A DNA stretch of 64,000 nucleotides from Lactarius indigo (taxonomy: Eukaryota; Basidiomycota; Agaricomycetes; Russulales; Russulaceae): NCBI GenBank assembly GCA_025766275.1, contig JAFKAC010000009.1, positions 1,178,001-1,242,000 of the forward strand, written 5' to 3'. Shown here in pieces: positions 12,205-23,705 of the stretch. The translations under genes were made by a program, and so were the position numbers. Positions within the stretch are counted from its first letter, which is position 1; every line of letters begins with the position of its first letter. The notes below the pieces were generated by a model. That model had not been told where the DNA came from. It did no database searches and was given only the letters and a program-made list of their open reading frames with translations.

Positions 12205-14310
12205 ATGCACTACCATCTACTCTCTGTCCTCTTCACCCTCACCGCTGTTATCCTCGGCTGCCTTGCAACACCACGTTGGGACGACCTGAGAGTGAAGCAC
12301 GCTTGGAAAGCCGTCCCGGAGAATTGGGAGTGCCTGGGCTTCCCGCCCGCCGGTACCACCATCAACCTCCACGTAGCGCTCAAGCCCCACCGCGAGAATG
12401 CCTTGGTTGAAGCGCTCTACGAGGTCAGCTCTCCTAGGCATCCGAAGTACGCCCTCTCCGCCACGTACTCACGCGTGCTGATACTCCCTTACAGATATGG
12501 CTTACACTTGTCAAAGGAGCAGGTTGCGGAGCTCGTCATGCCGCACCCAGATACTCTCAAGCTCGTTAACTCCTGGCTTAAATACCACGGCGTGCCTCCG
12601 TCCGTTTCACTGACACACGGCGGCAACTGGTTGACACTCACGGGCATGTCCGTGTCCAAGGCTAACGATCTCCTTGGTGCATCGTATCAGCTCTACCGGC
12701 ACACCGAGACTAACGAGACCATTGTCCGCACGACCGGCTATTCGCTCCCGGCGGCGTTGCACGCGCACGTGCAAACTGTGGCGCCGACGACGTACTTCGC
12801 CTCCCCGCGCATGTCATGGCAAACACCGAGGAAGCACTCCGGCGGGGCAGCAGCAGAGCTGGTGAAGGCATCATCAGGCGATCTCGTGACCGCCTTGCCG
12901 CGCCGTGACGACGACGGCGATGGTAATGGTGACGGTGACGGCGACAGCAATGGTGACGGTGACGGTGACGGTGAAGGTGACGGTGATGTGTCACCAGGGT
13001 TCCTGCACTGGCTGTACAAATCGTTCCCCTACGTGCCCGCTGCGACGGACCAGAATGTGCTCGGGATTGCAGGGTATGTTGGGGAGTACCCGAACCTGAC
13101 TGACCTGGCGATGTTCATGGACCGTTTCCACGGCCCTGGAACCAAGGTGCCCTTCATCGTCATACAGCTCAACAATGGTGGATACGACCCGGACAATCCC
13201 GGCCGCGAGGCAAGCGTGGACGTCCAGTACTCTTTCGGCATGGCGTACCCGACCCCAGTTGTCTACTACAGCGTTGGCGATGGGCCAGAGGGCGAGGATG
13301 ACCCATACCTCTACTGGCTCAACTACATGGTCAACCTCCGCCAGAGGGACCTCCCGCAGACGATCAGCACGTCATACGCCAACTACGAGACGAACTGGCC
13401 GCGGGACCATGCGAAGGCCTTGTGTGACCTATTCATGAAACTCGGCGCTCGCGGCGTTAGCATCCTCTTCGCGGCTGGCGATCATGGTGTCGGCCCAAGT
13501 GACTGCAAGACCGATGGCAATATCCGGTTCAAGCCCACCTTCCCGGCAAGTTGTACGTGTGACGTTTTTCTCTGCTTGAAAGCAGTACACAAAAGCAGCT
13601 GAGGCCGCTCACCACGCTTTCGCAGGTCCCTGGGTCACCACCGTCGGCGGAACGACGAGTTATGACCCGGAGGAGGCAGCGGACCTCACCAGTGGCGGCT
13701 TCTCGGATTACTTTGAGCGCCCAGACTACCAGGACGAGGTCGTCCCCGCCTTTTTCGATGACCTTGGTAACAAGTATGACGGCCTCTATAAGTGCGTTCG
13801 CTGCCGTGACCCAATCTAACTTTTTCTTACTTTAAATTTATTAAGTGCCTCGGGCCGAGGCTTCCCCGACATTGCCGCGCAGGCATTCGATATCGGAATT
13901 ATTTTCCGCAAGGAATACAAAGTTGTGGAGGGCACAAGCTGCTCAACGCCCGTCTGTCTCTCAACTCTGTGTCTTCCAGAACTATCTGGCTTACCACCAA
14001 TGTGTACAGATTGTGGCGGGGATTATCTCGCTAATCAATGATTACCAAATTTCGAAAGGCAGGAATCCGCTTGGCTTTCTCAATCCTTGGCTCTACGGTA
14101 TCGCCCGTGCGGGGCTGAACGACATCACGAAAGGCTCGAACCCGGGTTGCGAGACTGATGGATTTAGCGCCATCGAGGGATGGGATCCCGTGTGTCCTAC
14201 CAGACTTATCTTTGTTCATTTTCTGCGTTGGCTGACGCTAGGTTCCGTAGGTGACAGGTCTCGGGTCACCCGACTTCGAGCACCTGCTGCAAATAACTGA
14301 CTTGGGGTAG
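12205..14310 (+). CDS. Sedolisin-family secreted protease A (S53, TPP1/aorsin-like)
   Basis: Secreted acid serine-carboxyl peptidase, 603 residues. Exons are 12205-12446, 12495-13552, 13626-13791, 13846-13951, 14010-14189 and 14251-14310, all GT-AG. The start was chosen at MHYHLLSVLFTLTAV, a clear signal peptide. The pro-kumamolisin prodomain follows (HPKYGLHLSKEQV, split by intron 1). Catalytic residues seen are Glu319 and Asp323 in REASVDVQY, the oxyanion Asp410 in AAGDHGVG and Ser520 in EGTSCSTP. The C-terminal calcium-site region has GWDPVTGLGSPDF. An acidic Asp-Gly/Asn-Gly repeat near residues 217-245 sits between prodomain and catalytic domain and is missing from the neighbouring paralogue. 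The protein probably digests extracellular protein at acid pH. Next copy in tandem starts 960 bp downstream. Confidence 0.92.
12905..12988 (+). repeat. GGTGAC-type hexamer repeat inside sedolisin A
   Basis: Imperfect tandem run of GGTGAC/GGCGAT/GGTAAT units coding for alternating Asp-Gly and Asn-Gly. The equivalent place in the paralogue (about 15995-16015) has only four Asp codons, so the run expanded in this copy or shrank in the other. Confidence 0.8.
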
Positions 14311-15269
14311 AGCTTACATTCTATAAATCCAATGAAGCAACTGATTAGAGAGATGGCACTGGACATATGCCATTGTGTATGTACATCGCGGTGTATCTCA
14401 GAGCAATAGAAAATGTGCCGAAGCCAGCTGGCCTCTAGGTCATGACACTTACTACTATTCTTCATGTGAATCGATGGGACATACATGCGTCTACATACGT
14501 TCTTTTTCTTTTTATTCGACGATTAAGCTCATCTAACACTACACACCATATTGACACCTCAAAACGTTAAGATCGGGACTTGGTGTACCTAAACATACTT
14601 TAGTACTTTATCTGTGTATTAAACCTTCAGTACTCATTCTGCAGCCCGAAAAGTGAGTGTCTCATGCTTAAAAGTGGGAGTCAAGGACTCTGACTTGGTG
14701 ACCCTTCGAATATGACACTCTCATGTGGTTATAGAACCCTCATATATTTCTCCCTGACAGATATACATAAGGAAGAGTTGAAAAGATGGCCATAAGTCGT
14801 TCGGTGTGACAATCTACATCAGAGCGGGTGTCAAGCTCTCCAGCCGGCCCAAGCGGACCGCAATCTTCGACTATCTGCCCAAAAAGGATGTCCGAAATCC
14901 ATGGACTGCGGTTGTTGCACACCTCGTCCAGAAATAACCCCTCAAGTTACCTCTCTAGTGGGTTTTCACCGCCACATTTTTGTATGATTCATGGCACCAT
15001 CTTGTAGCGGAGAGGGTAGGCCCTCCATTGGTGAGATAATCATTAAAAGCGGATGTGTTAACGTAGAGCTAGACATGCATCTATAAAAGTGTTGCAACAG
15101 TGGACTAACAACAGTACTCAGCTCCTTTGACGATTTTCCGCCAGAAGCTACACTATATTATCTTAACCTGTCCGCGCACCCGGAGTTACTCCGTAGTTTA
15201 TAGGCTCGAGGACACTCTAAACCTTTCACTTTTTTCTAGGTAGACGTCATTCGTTGCCCCCCTGGAACC
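14311..15269. other. Spacer between the tandem sedolisin genes
   Basis: 959 bp without a gene. The first roughly 100 bp (with CCAATGAAGCAACTGAT) match the 3' flank of the second copy after 17357, so the duplicated unit includes 3' flanking DNA. The right part holds the promoter of sedolisin B. Confidence 0.6.
15082..15088 (+). promoter_or_regulatory. TATA-like element upstream of sedolisin B
   Basis: TATAAAA lies 182 bp before the chosen ATG at 15270, the only strong TATA match in this spacer. The distance implies a 5' leader of about 150 bases. Confidence 0.4.
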
Positions 15270-17356
15270 ATGCATTATCGTCTGTTCTCTGCATTCTCCG
15301 CCCTCACCGCTGTTTCCCTCGGCTGCTTTGCGACTCTCCTTGCACCACGTTGGGACAACCTGAGAGTGAAGCATGCTTGGAAAGCCGTCCCGGAGAACTG
15401 GGAGAGCCTGGGCATCCCACCTGCCAGTACCACCATCAACCTCCATGTAGCGCTCAAGCCCCACCGCAAAAAGGCCTTGATCGCGGCGCTCTACGAGGTC
15501 AGCTCCCCTGGGAATCCAAAGCACGTCCTCTCCACCACTCCACGCATGTGCGCACGCACTCACGCATGCTACCGCTCCCTTAAAGATATGGCTCACATTT
15601 GTCAAAGGAGCAGGTTGCAAAGCTTGCCATGCCGCACCCAGATACTCTCGAGCTCGTTGAATCCTGGCTTAAATTCCGCGGCGTGCTCCCCTCGTCCATC
15701 TCGGTGTCACATGGCGGCAATTGGCTGACACTCACGGGCGTGTCCGTGTCCAAAGCCAACGATCTCCTTGGCGCGTCGTATCAGCTCTACCGACATACCG
15801 AGACGAACGAGACCATTGTCCGCACGATCGGCTATTCGCTCCCAGCGGCGCTCCGCGGGCATGTGCAGACCGTGGCGCCAACGACGTACTTCCCCTCCCC
15901 GCGCATGTCGTGGCAGACGCCTAGAAAGCGCAGCGGCTGGGCAGCAACAGAACTGGTGAAGGCAACATCAGGCGACCTCGTTACGGCGCTGTTGAGCCGT
16001 GCTGATGATGACGATATCTCGTTCATGCGCTGGCTGTACAATACGGAAACCTACGTGCCCGCGGCGACGGACCAGAACAAACTCGGGATTCCGGGATTTT
16101 CCCGGGAGTACCCGAACCCGGTAGACCTGATAATGTTCATGGACCGGAATCGCCACCCTGGGGCCGGGGCGACCTACACCGTCGTACCGGTCAATAGCGG
16201 TGAATACTGGCCGAACGATCCCACCGTCGAGGCGAGCGTGGACGTCCAGTACGCTTCTGGCATGGCGTATCCGACCCCAATTACCTACTATAGCGTTGGC
16301 AATGGGCCAGGGGGTGCGGATGACCCGTTCCTCTCCTGGCTCAACTTCATGGTCGGCCTCGACGATGCTGTCGTCCCACAGACGATCAGCGTATCGTACG
16401 TCCACTATGAGAGGGCCTGGCCACTGGATCACGCGATTGCCGTGTGCGACCTATTCTTGAAACTCAGCGCGCGTGGCGTTAGCGTCCTCGTCGCGTCTGG
16501 AGATTGGGGTGTCGGCCGAGGGGACTGTATAACCGATGGGGTCGTCCGATTCAGGCCCACCTTCCCCGCGAGTTGTACGTGCGACGTGTTTTTTCTGCTT
16601 GCAAGCAGTACACGAGCGTATGTAAGGTTGCTCACCACATCGAGACTTTCGCAGGTCCCTGGGTCACTTGCGTCGGCGGAACTACGGGCGGGACCTCGGA
16701 CGAAGAACCGGAGGTCGCGGCGGAGATAAGCGGAGGCGGCTTCTCGGACTACTTTGAGCGCCCAGACTACCAGGACGGTGCCATGGCTATCTACTCCGAA
16801 GCACTTGGCGACCAGTATTACGGTTCCTACAAGTGCGTTCGCTGCCGCGTCCCGATTTGATTCTTTCTTACTTTGGAATTTGCGCAGCGCCACAAGCCGC
16901 GGCTTCCCCGACCTTGCCGCGCAGTCACTCTTTCTCGGAGTCATGGTAGCCGGCGAATATCAACTCATGGAAGGCACTAGCTTCTCAGCGCCCGTCCGTC
17001 TCCTCTCTATGTCTTCTATCCCCGAAGCACTTAGCTGACCGCCAATGGACAGATCGTGGCGGGGATTATTTCGCTGCTTAATGATTTCCGAATTTCGCGA
17101 GGCAAGAACCCGCTCGGCTTCCTCAACCCGTTACTCTACGGTATCGGGCGGGCGGGGCTGAACGACATCACGAAAGGCTCGAATCCGGGTTGCAATACTG
17201 ACGGATTCTCCGCTGTCATTGGATGGGATCCCGTGTGTCCTACCAGACTTGTCTTTGTTCACTTTCTGTGTTGGCTGACGCTGGGCTCCGTAGGTGACAG
17301 GTCTCGGGTCGCTGGACTTCGTGCACCTACAGAACATAGTTAACTTATTACCTTAG
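15270..17356 (+). CDS. Sedolisin-family secreted protease B (tandem paralogue of A)
   Basis: 588 residues from exons 15270-15520, 15586-16574, 16655-16832, 16888-16993, 17053-17232 and 17294-17356. The exon pattern is identical to copy A. The first intron uses a GC donor (AA|GCACGT) where copy A has GT. Signal peptide MHYRLFSAFSALTAVSLG. Catalytic Glu299 and Asp303 are in VEASVDVQY, oxyanion Asp390 in ASGDWGVG, and Ser504 in EGTSFSAP; all are intact, so the gene looks functional if the GC intron is spliced. The linker after the prodomain is short (SRADDDD). The C-terminus replaces the EHLL tail of copy A by VHLQNIVNLLP. Close similarity and shared flanks point to a local tandem duplication. 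Extracellular acid proteolysis is inferred from the family. Confidence 0.9.
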
Positions 17357-17708
17357 ACGTAAGGAGTAGAGCCTACATGCTAAAAGCCCAATGAAGCAAC
17401 TGATCAGAGAGATGGCGCTAGATATACGCCATTGCATACGTGTACTATGGCGTCCAAATCTGAGAGCAGCTGGCTAGTCTAGGATAGTTCACAGTGAGAC
17501 TACTCAACGTCTAAGATCTGATGACCAAGTCCATCTCTTATGCTCTCAGGGCCAGTCACAAATTACGATGCTCTGTTCGACAATCTGGACCTCGCGGAAA
17601 ACGCTTCACTACAAAGGAGCCAATGCGTATGAGTACAAGTACACTAGCAGATCTCCTCCCATATGGACCGTCTATTACCGCATGACCGCTTGCTCACGAG
17701 GTCGTACT
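17357..17708. other. Intergenic between sedolisin B and DUF6593 gene
   Basis: 352 bp between convergent 3' ends. About the first 110 bp match the 3' flank of sedolisin A; beyond about 17470 the similarity ends. No gene seen. Confidence 0.55.
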
Positions 17709-18418
17709 TCAGAACCCACCGCTTTGGCCGAAGACTGCCAGGGAGCCGGCGCGGTTGACGGTGGCCGTTTCGGTCTCGCGGCGCCGACGTTCAAGGAGGA
17801 GGAAGGAGACAACGATAAAGTCACGAATTGATTCTACGCTCTCGTCGAGTAGGAGCGTCGAAGGTACCACAGGTGGGTTCTCGCGATCAACCTTGTAGTC
17901 CTTGTAAGTACGAATGAAACGAGCGACAGGCAGTGTCTTGGACTGTGGGCCAAACAACTACAGAAGGGAATCGGACAATAGTTAGTAGTGTAGAATGGAG
18001 AACTGTGGTGTAGTACCTGAAGTGCGAGCCCAGGCTTGTTGTTCTGCCAAGTGTACTCAGTACCGGTGTCATCAAGGAACTTCACATCGCTGGCACACTC
18101 AGTCAGTCACCCCGAAGACACAGAGGCACGCAACCAGAAAAGGGCGTACTCGCGGAACGGAATGAAGCTCTTTTTGAGCCAGGCGCTCGCGCGCGCCTGT
18201 GGGCGATCGCGGATGGTGAGCAGGTCGGAACGCGCATCGCCCCATATCCACTCGGCAACGAGTTTTCCGATACCGTCATGCACGCGCGTCACGGGGTTTC
18301 CGGAACTCGGAAATTCCGTCGCCACGGTATAGACAGTGTTCCCGTCGTGGTCGACGATGGTCGTGTTGCACGGGTTGTCGCGCTCGAACCGTAGCGAGAT
18401 AGCCGACTCGCCCGGCAT
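17709..18418 (-). CDS. DUF6593 domain protein
   Basis: 196 residues from minus-strand exons 18418-18150, 18089-18017 and 17957-17709, with introns of 60 and 59 bp. The N-terminal half has the DUF6593 pattern: LRFERDNPCNTTIVDHDGN, VYTVATEF, IGKLVAEWIWGD, then FLDDTGTEYTWQ after the first intron and VARFIRTYKD. The family is abundant in basidiomycetes and has no known biochemical role. The C-terminal segment SIRDFIVVSFLLLERRRRE is the usual short helical end. No signal peptide. It is divergent from ATG15, with 348 bp between starts. Confidence 0.85.
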
Positions 18419-18766
18419 TGGAAACAGATATGTGTCGATGATTATGGTGGATAGTAGATGGGGGGGGAGGGACAGTCTAGTAGTAGACAGTGATCGTTGA
18501 GAGAGTTTGATGGGGAGCTGCAGTCGATGCGCGACGAGTTCGGCCCCTCTTTAACTGGGAACCATCAGCGCCGCGCAGCAATAGTCATATGCGGTCATAC
18601 TGTCATACTGCGGACAAGAAGAGCCAGCCACCAAAGTCAGTGACAGAAAGACCATACATGGATAGCAGCTACTGTGCATCGCCTCATACCTAACACCGGG
18701 ACATCGGCCCGCGGAGCCCGCCAAGCTGAACTTGTTTGGCGACTTCGATGGAACTGCCATGATCCC
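18419..18766. promoter_or_regulatory. Divergent promoter region DUF6593 gene / ATG15
   Basis: 348 bp between two start codons on opposite strands. It contains a purine-rich GGGGGGGAGGGA tract at about 18460 and CATACTG repeats near 18595-18612. No TATA box is evident. Confidence 0.45.
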
Positions 18767-20287
18767 ATGCTGCTTTCATTCGCGAACTTCATCCTCCCAT
18801 TATTTAACATATTTTTTCAACCGAATGTCTCTCAACGCCCTATATCCTCTCGAACGTTGACATTCCATCTACGCCACTTTCATGCTGTGACGCCCTCTGC
18901 GCATGTATACTTTGCCGACGCGCCTTTGCGTTCCACCCTCAACGCCGACACTCCACCCCTATCCATATCTACTGCTCCTGTTCGTACAGCACGCCCACAA
19001 TCCGCAGCCGCTTTTTCAGAGGCGCGAACTCTTTCCATGCACGCACAATCCGCAGCGCTAGACTGGGAGGAGGACGAGATCCCGGGGCCAGACGTCTCCA
19101 AGCGAGAAACCCTACTCCTTCTCGCGAAAATGACTAGCAATGCGTACGTCGAACCCGATACAGGTGAATGGTACAACCTCACCGATAAATGGGGCATCGT
19201 GCGTCCGGTCGGATCTTCTGTGTTGCACTTTGCAGCTGATCCTGAGACGATGCACGTTGTATGTAGCACGCACCGGTCGGGTGGGAGCCTGACGACGACG
19301 GCTTCCGTGGATACATCTTCGCTACAGATGACAACAGTACCGTCGTGCTTTCCATCAAAGGCACGTCCGCGCTGTTCGTTGGTGGCGGGCCAACTGCGGA
19401 GAAAGACAAGCTGAACGATAATCTACTGTTCAGCTGCTGTTGCGCACGTGTCGGTTGGTCGTGGAAAACAGTTTGTGATTGCTACCGTGGCGGGTGGAAA
19501 TGTAATCAGGACTGTGTAGAAGAAGCACTCATAGAGGAGAGTTTGTTCTATCCCATCGGGATCGTACGTGCGCCTTTCCTGTTCTTCCGTGCGGTGCTGA
19601 TACTTTTGTTAGAATCTCTACAATAACATTACCGACATGTTTCCAAACGCAAACATCTGGGTCGTCGGGCATTCCCTCGGCGGCGCGCTCGCATCTCTTC
19701 TCGGGATAACGTTTGGCGTACCTGTGGTCACATTTGAGTGCCCTGGCGAGCGCATGGCTGCACAACGCCTGCATTTACCATCTCCCGTATGTCCCTACCC
19801 ATTCATATGCAGAAGCGAGAGAGCTGAAAGTACCTGGGATTCTTCAGCCGTCTACCCACCACATCACACACGTGTGGCACACCGCAGATCCTATAGCGAT
19901 GGGTACATGCAATGGGGTTCTTTCGGGCTGCGCGATAGCCGGATACGCAATGGAAAGTCGGTGCGACCTAGTGATTTCTCAGAACTGAAACCGTTTTGCT
20001 GATGCCATACTACCCAGCTGTCATTTGGGGAACATTATTGAATACGATACGGTGACGAACCTATCGTGGTCCGTCGACTTGCGCACACACGCCATCGCGC
20101 GGGTCGTCGAGTTGTTATCACAACCATGGGAGGCGGCTGAACTGTCAGGTCGTGAGGCCCCGGCTCTCAAGCGACAAGATGATTGTCTGGTATGTCTATG
20201 TCCTCCCATGTTGTTCCGATAACTCAGTCAAGTCAAAAACAATTGCAGGACTGTTTCAAATGGGATTTTGGAAATTACACCCTATGA
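18767..20287 (+). CDS. ATG15: Autophagic-body lipase Atg15 (lipase class 3)
   Basis: Atg15 breaks autophagic-body membranes inside the vacuole. Exons are 18767-19198, 19267-19563, 19613-19786, 19848-19960, 20018-20189 and 20249-20287, giving 408 residues. MLLSFANFILPLFNIFF is a signal-anchor typical of the family and decides the start. The core shows PVGWEPDDDGFRGYIFA, a Cys-rich patch (FSCCCARVG ... CNQDCVEEAL), NIWVVGHSLGGALASLLG with nucleophile Ser264, STHHITHVWHTADPI with the probable Asp, MGTCNGVLSGCAIAGYAMES, and SVDLRTHAI with the probable His. It ends soon after the lipase core (CFKWDFGNYTL). Several in-frame Met codons exist; one further upstream at 18674 is less likely because it would place a hydrophilic stretch before the membrane anchor. 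Confidence 0.93.
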
Positions 20288-21472
20288 CAAGCCAGATTCG
20301 ATGTTGCATGACCTCAACTGCCGGAAACGATGCCAGATAGGGAATGGAAGCACGCTTTTTGGGGACGACAGGAGACTCTCGTGATCACATTGTTCCTCCG
20401 CAATTGATCATTGATCGACGCCATATACGCCGTGTGAGATGAGATTCAAATCCACGGTTCGCCCCCGGGACATTGTCTTCGCGTTTCCGTGTCCAGGTTT
20501 TATTTTTTAACGTATAACTGCGTGCACGTTGTGATGACATCATAGAGAGCTGAGGTTTGGGGTTCTTGTATCTCTCACGTGCTTATCCATCGCATCCATA
20601 CCGTACGTACCCCTAACCCATCCAGAACGAAGCCAAACGGCTTCCCGTTCCGAACGGCGGCAGTATCGCTCGTGCCGTATATGGCATGAGTCAGCGCCAC
20701 GGAATGGGTGGGTCGAGAGAGATAAACGTATGATGTTATACGCAACGGATAATTCCATATGTAAGAGCACATTACGGTGTGCTGGGAGATACGATCGTCG
20801 AAGGAGTAAGATGCCTATACGAGTCATCCTCCACGACTTCAATGTGGGACTTTCGGGTCATCGATATCTCGTGATGCCGCCACATTTGTGCCTGGTAATT
20901 GTGGTCAGCAGATTTCTATAACGAAAGTAAGGGAATTAGAGGAGGGCCACAGAGAATCTAGATGGGGATGTTGATCTGTGTACAGTAAGGTGTGAGATTA
21001 CCTGGAGCCTTGAATGGTAAGCAGTCTGCGCCGTAGTGGATGACTTACGGCGTTCCTTGTCCCGTGTGATAGGAAGTTGCGTCAACCCTACTGAGCATGT
21101 ATCATGGAGGCCAGACGAGAGAGACGATATACGACACAGAGCTGGGGAAAGAGCGCTCTCGACCACGATTGTGGGGTGACAGGACGGTTTGTCGTACCGC
21201 CAAGCTGTCGGGTCCCCTTGCCCCGAAGTCGGGTCAGGGCTTTGTTCGACAGAGAATATGAGAGTTTCCACGCCTACAAAAGACCCCCAATTCCCTGATC
21301 ATTCCACTATCTCAGTGGAGGTAACTGTACTGCCAATAGTTTGAAGCCAGCAGCGTCGAGGGACACTCATGGGAAGCCAGCCATATTTGAAAATTGATTA
21401 CTCTCCATAGACAACTTTAAAATAGAGTTTACGTAAACACGTGAGCGGGGTTCTCAGTTAAGGATGCAGGAA
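20288..21472. other. Intergenic region
   Basis: About 1.2 kb with no recognisable gene on either strand; open frames are short and lack splice-linked continuity. The left end holds the ATG15 3' flank and the right end the promoter of the next gene. Confidence 0.5.
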
Positions 21473-21480
21473 TATATATA
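21473..21480 (+). promoter_or_regulatory. TATA element of the gene at 21571
   Basis: TATATATA about 90 bp before the ATG, followed by a pyrimidine-rich leader (CTCACCACTCACCACC). Confidence 0.5.
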
Positions 21481-21570
21481 TTGCGTCCATTCGATCTCGC
21501 AACCTACTCCCCTTGCCGCTTTCTTACCCCTCTCTTCATTCTCACCACTCACCACCAAAGTGAAAAAATC

Positions 21571-22413
21571 ATGTCCACGACAACTGACAGCCCTCGCAAT
21601 GATAACTCAAACTTGAATGATTTCAATCACGCTGTCCCCATTCCCATTCTCGGCTCCCCCCATCGTCGTCGCCCCTCAACTGCTTCCTCTGATGGCTCAC
21701 CGACGTCCCCACCCGCTCTCCAGACACCCATCTCCTACCCGACCAATCTCGCGCCCTCTTCGCCAACCAGTTCCCCGATCTTTTCTTACTTTATGAGCAG
21801 TCCCCCAAAGACCAGTGGCTCGTTCCCATATAGACGCCTTCCAGGATTCGGAGCCCCGCCTGTCTTCGAAGGTATGTGCCATTTGGGAATGTGATTATCG
21901 GTGACGTTGTGTTTACCTCCTCGCCCTCAACAGATGACGACGGCCAGGACATCGAAGTTCGCGGTGCCCATCACCAGCGTTCTGCTACCACGGGGTGGGT
22001 GAACAACGGTCGTGCGGCTTCTCAAAGGGCTGCACCAGCACCACCAGTGATCGAGGCGCAGGAGGCGCGTGGTGCAGGTGTCCTGCGTCGCCTCTCTCTT
22101 GGGGGGAGCTTCGGGGTCTGTCGTTTCCTTACACCTATGAAGTTAGCCGCTTTATCTGATGCTTTTATCTCGACAGTCCCCCTTCCAGACCAGCACGAAT
22201 AAATCCTCTTCGCCCCCTGAACCTGCTACTCCTCCGCCTTCTGCTGTGACATCACCTGTTACACCCGGATTTGCTGCGAAGCAGGCCACTTCGCAGCCTC
22301 GGAGGGTCCGCCGCGCTGCGACCATGAGCACCCCCACTTCGAATGCGAGGCGTCGAGCGCCATCCCCCATGGGAGAGCGCATCTTGAAAGGGCATTTCGA
22401 TGGCTTCAACTAA
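21571..22413 (+). CDS. Conserved disordered Ser/Pro-rich protein, function unknown
   Basis: 239 residues from exons 21571-21871, 21934-22115 and 22177-22413. The start ATG follows a CAAAGTGAAAAAATC leader. The sequence is low complexity: Ser/Pro/Thr-rich with PIPILGSPHRRRPST, SPTSSPIFSYFM, a central GVLRRLSLGGSFG and a terminal block RRRAPSPMGERILKGHFDGF. I recall the last block from other Agaricomycete hypothetical proteins, but cannot check it here. Several R-x-x-S and S-P sites suggest phosphorylation. No domain, signal peptide or membrane segment is visible. Confidence 0.8.
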
Positions 22414-23705
22414 CTTATCTGACACCATGACCGTTCCTCTCAGCATTCTACTTCCCACCACCCAACCCAACCTCTGCACTATCACCCGTTCTCATGTTAC
22501 CCGTGCCGCCTGTTCGAACCTCTAATCTATCGGCCGCCGGACGATTAATCGACCAAAAGATAAATCCAAAAGATGAATGGATGGAAGACCGACCGAATTC
22601 GTGCACATTCGTCATTTCCTCGTATTCATACCGTCACATTCCGCCATCACCAACCTCCCCCCCCAAACATCACCTGTCCACGTTCCGCTAGGTTCTGCGT
22701 CATGAGTACCACACAGAGACTCGCGGGCCGTGGAGTGGATGTACACGTAGGTCCACGTACGCCCTACACATCAGTGTATTTTACTTGGCCCATCATTGCA
22801 CCCTACTTTGGTGCATGCTTCTTTTGTATGAAGCGATTGGAACGTTACTCGTTTCCCTTCTCTTCCCCAGCTTCCGACTTCTTTCTGCTGGCATGGTTTT
22901 TCCAGGGTGGCCATGATCGGTGGTGGCTTCCTTTTTCCCCGTTAATTCGGGGTGCTCGTTGTCTTCGTTATTTATGACCTTCTCTGGTTGTACGTTTGAT
23001 CCGCATCATCACCTTTCTGTCAGTGTAAGTAACAGTATCTTGTACGTTGTGGGCAGTGTAAGCAAGTAGAACCTGTAGAGACCGTCCCCAATTTCTTGTT
23101 GACCACTGGACTATTAGAATGTGTGTACTGGTCAATACTGTGGCGCAAGGGCCTACTTGAAGCATGCCGTAGCTGTAATTCGCGCGACACGTATCAACCC
23201 TATTGCAACAAGATCCTGATCGATTATGGAACCAAATCAAGAGCACGTCCAAAGCTGCTTCTTTATGATTGTTTCAAGGGCCGCTGCTTACTACTACTAG
23301 TAAATACATTACAAGGATTGCTTCTTCGAACATCACACTTTCGGCAATAGTCAAAGGGAGGTATACCCTGCGTGTTCTGAGACTCGAATTATGCAGTGCG
23401 CCGAGCGCTTGGATCCCCACTTTGGTTTGCCTCCTACAGTTGTTACATATGTCGTACTTGGGTACCATTTCTGAGATCCGATCCGTCTCGGTGGCTATAT
23501 TTTAGCCTCTACATACCTTCGCATGGAACGGTACAGGTTTCCTGGTTGCATTTATTCAAGACTAGCTGTGTAATATTTTGGTCTTGTGGAGTACTGGCGC
23601 TATGTTGGAGCGATAAATGATACAATGATGCGCGGATGGTTCGCCAATTTTACTGTACGGGTCACCGTCCCAATTTGTAGTGGATACTTTTTCCCACTTC
23701 ACTCG
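22414..23705. other. Intergenic region upstream of CTF8 3' end
   Basis: 1.3 kb with no convincing gene. Open frames of 60-130 codons (for example 22573-22977) have no family resemblance. Pyrimidine-rich stretch CCACCCCCCC-like near 22650. Confidence 0.5.

Noticed and set aside
12710..13019. His/Arg-rich and Ser/Pro-rich minus-strand frames
   Set aside because: Produced by reading the GGTGAC hexamer repeat of sedolisin A on the other strand.
18090..18149. Alternative 21-bp intron in the DUF6593 gene (donor GTGACT)
   Set aside because: Too short to be spliced; the 60-bp intron GTACGC...GCCAG keeps the frame and restores the domain.
20440..20465. GATTCAAATCC, tRNA T-loop-like
   Set aside because: No pairing stems or anticodon arm upstream.
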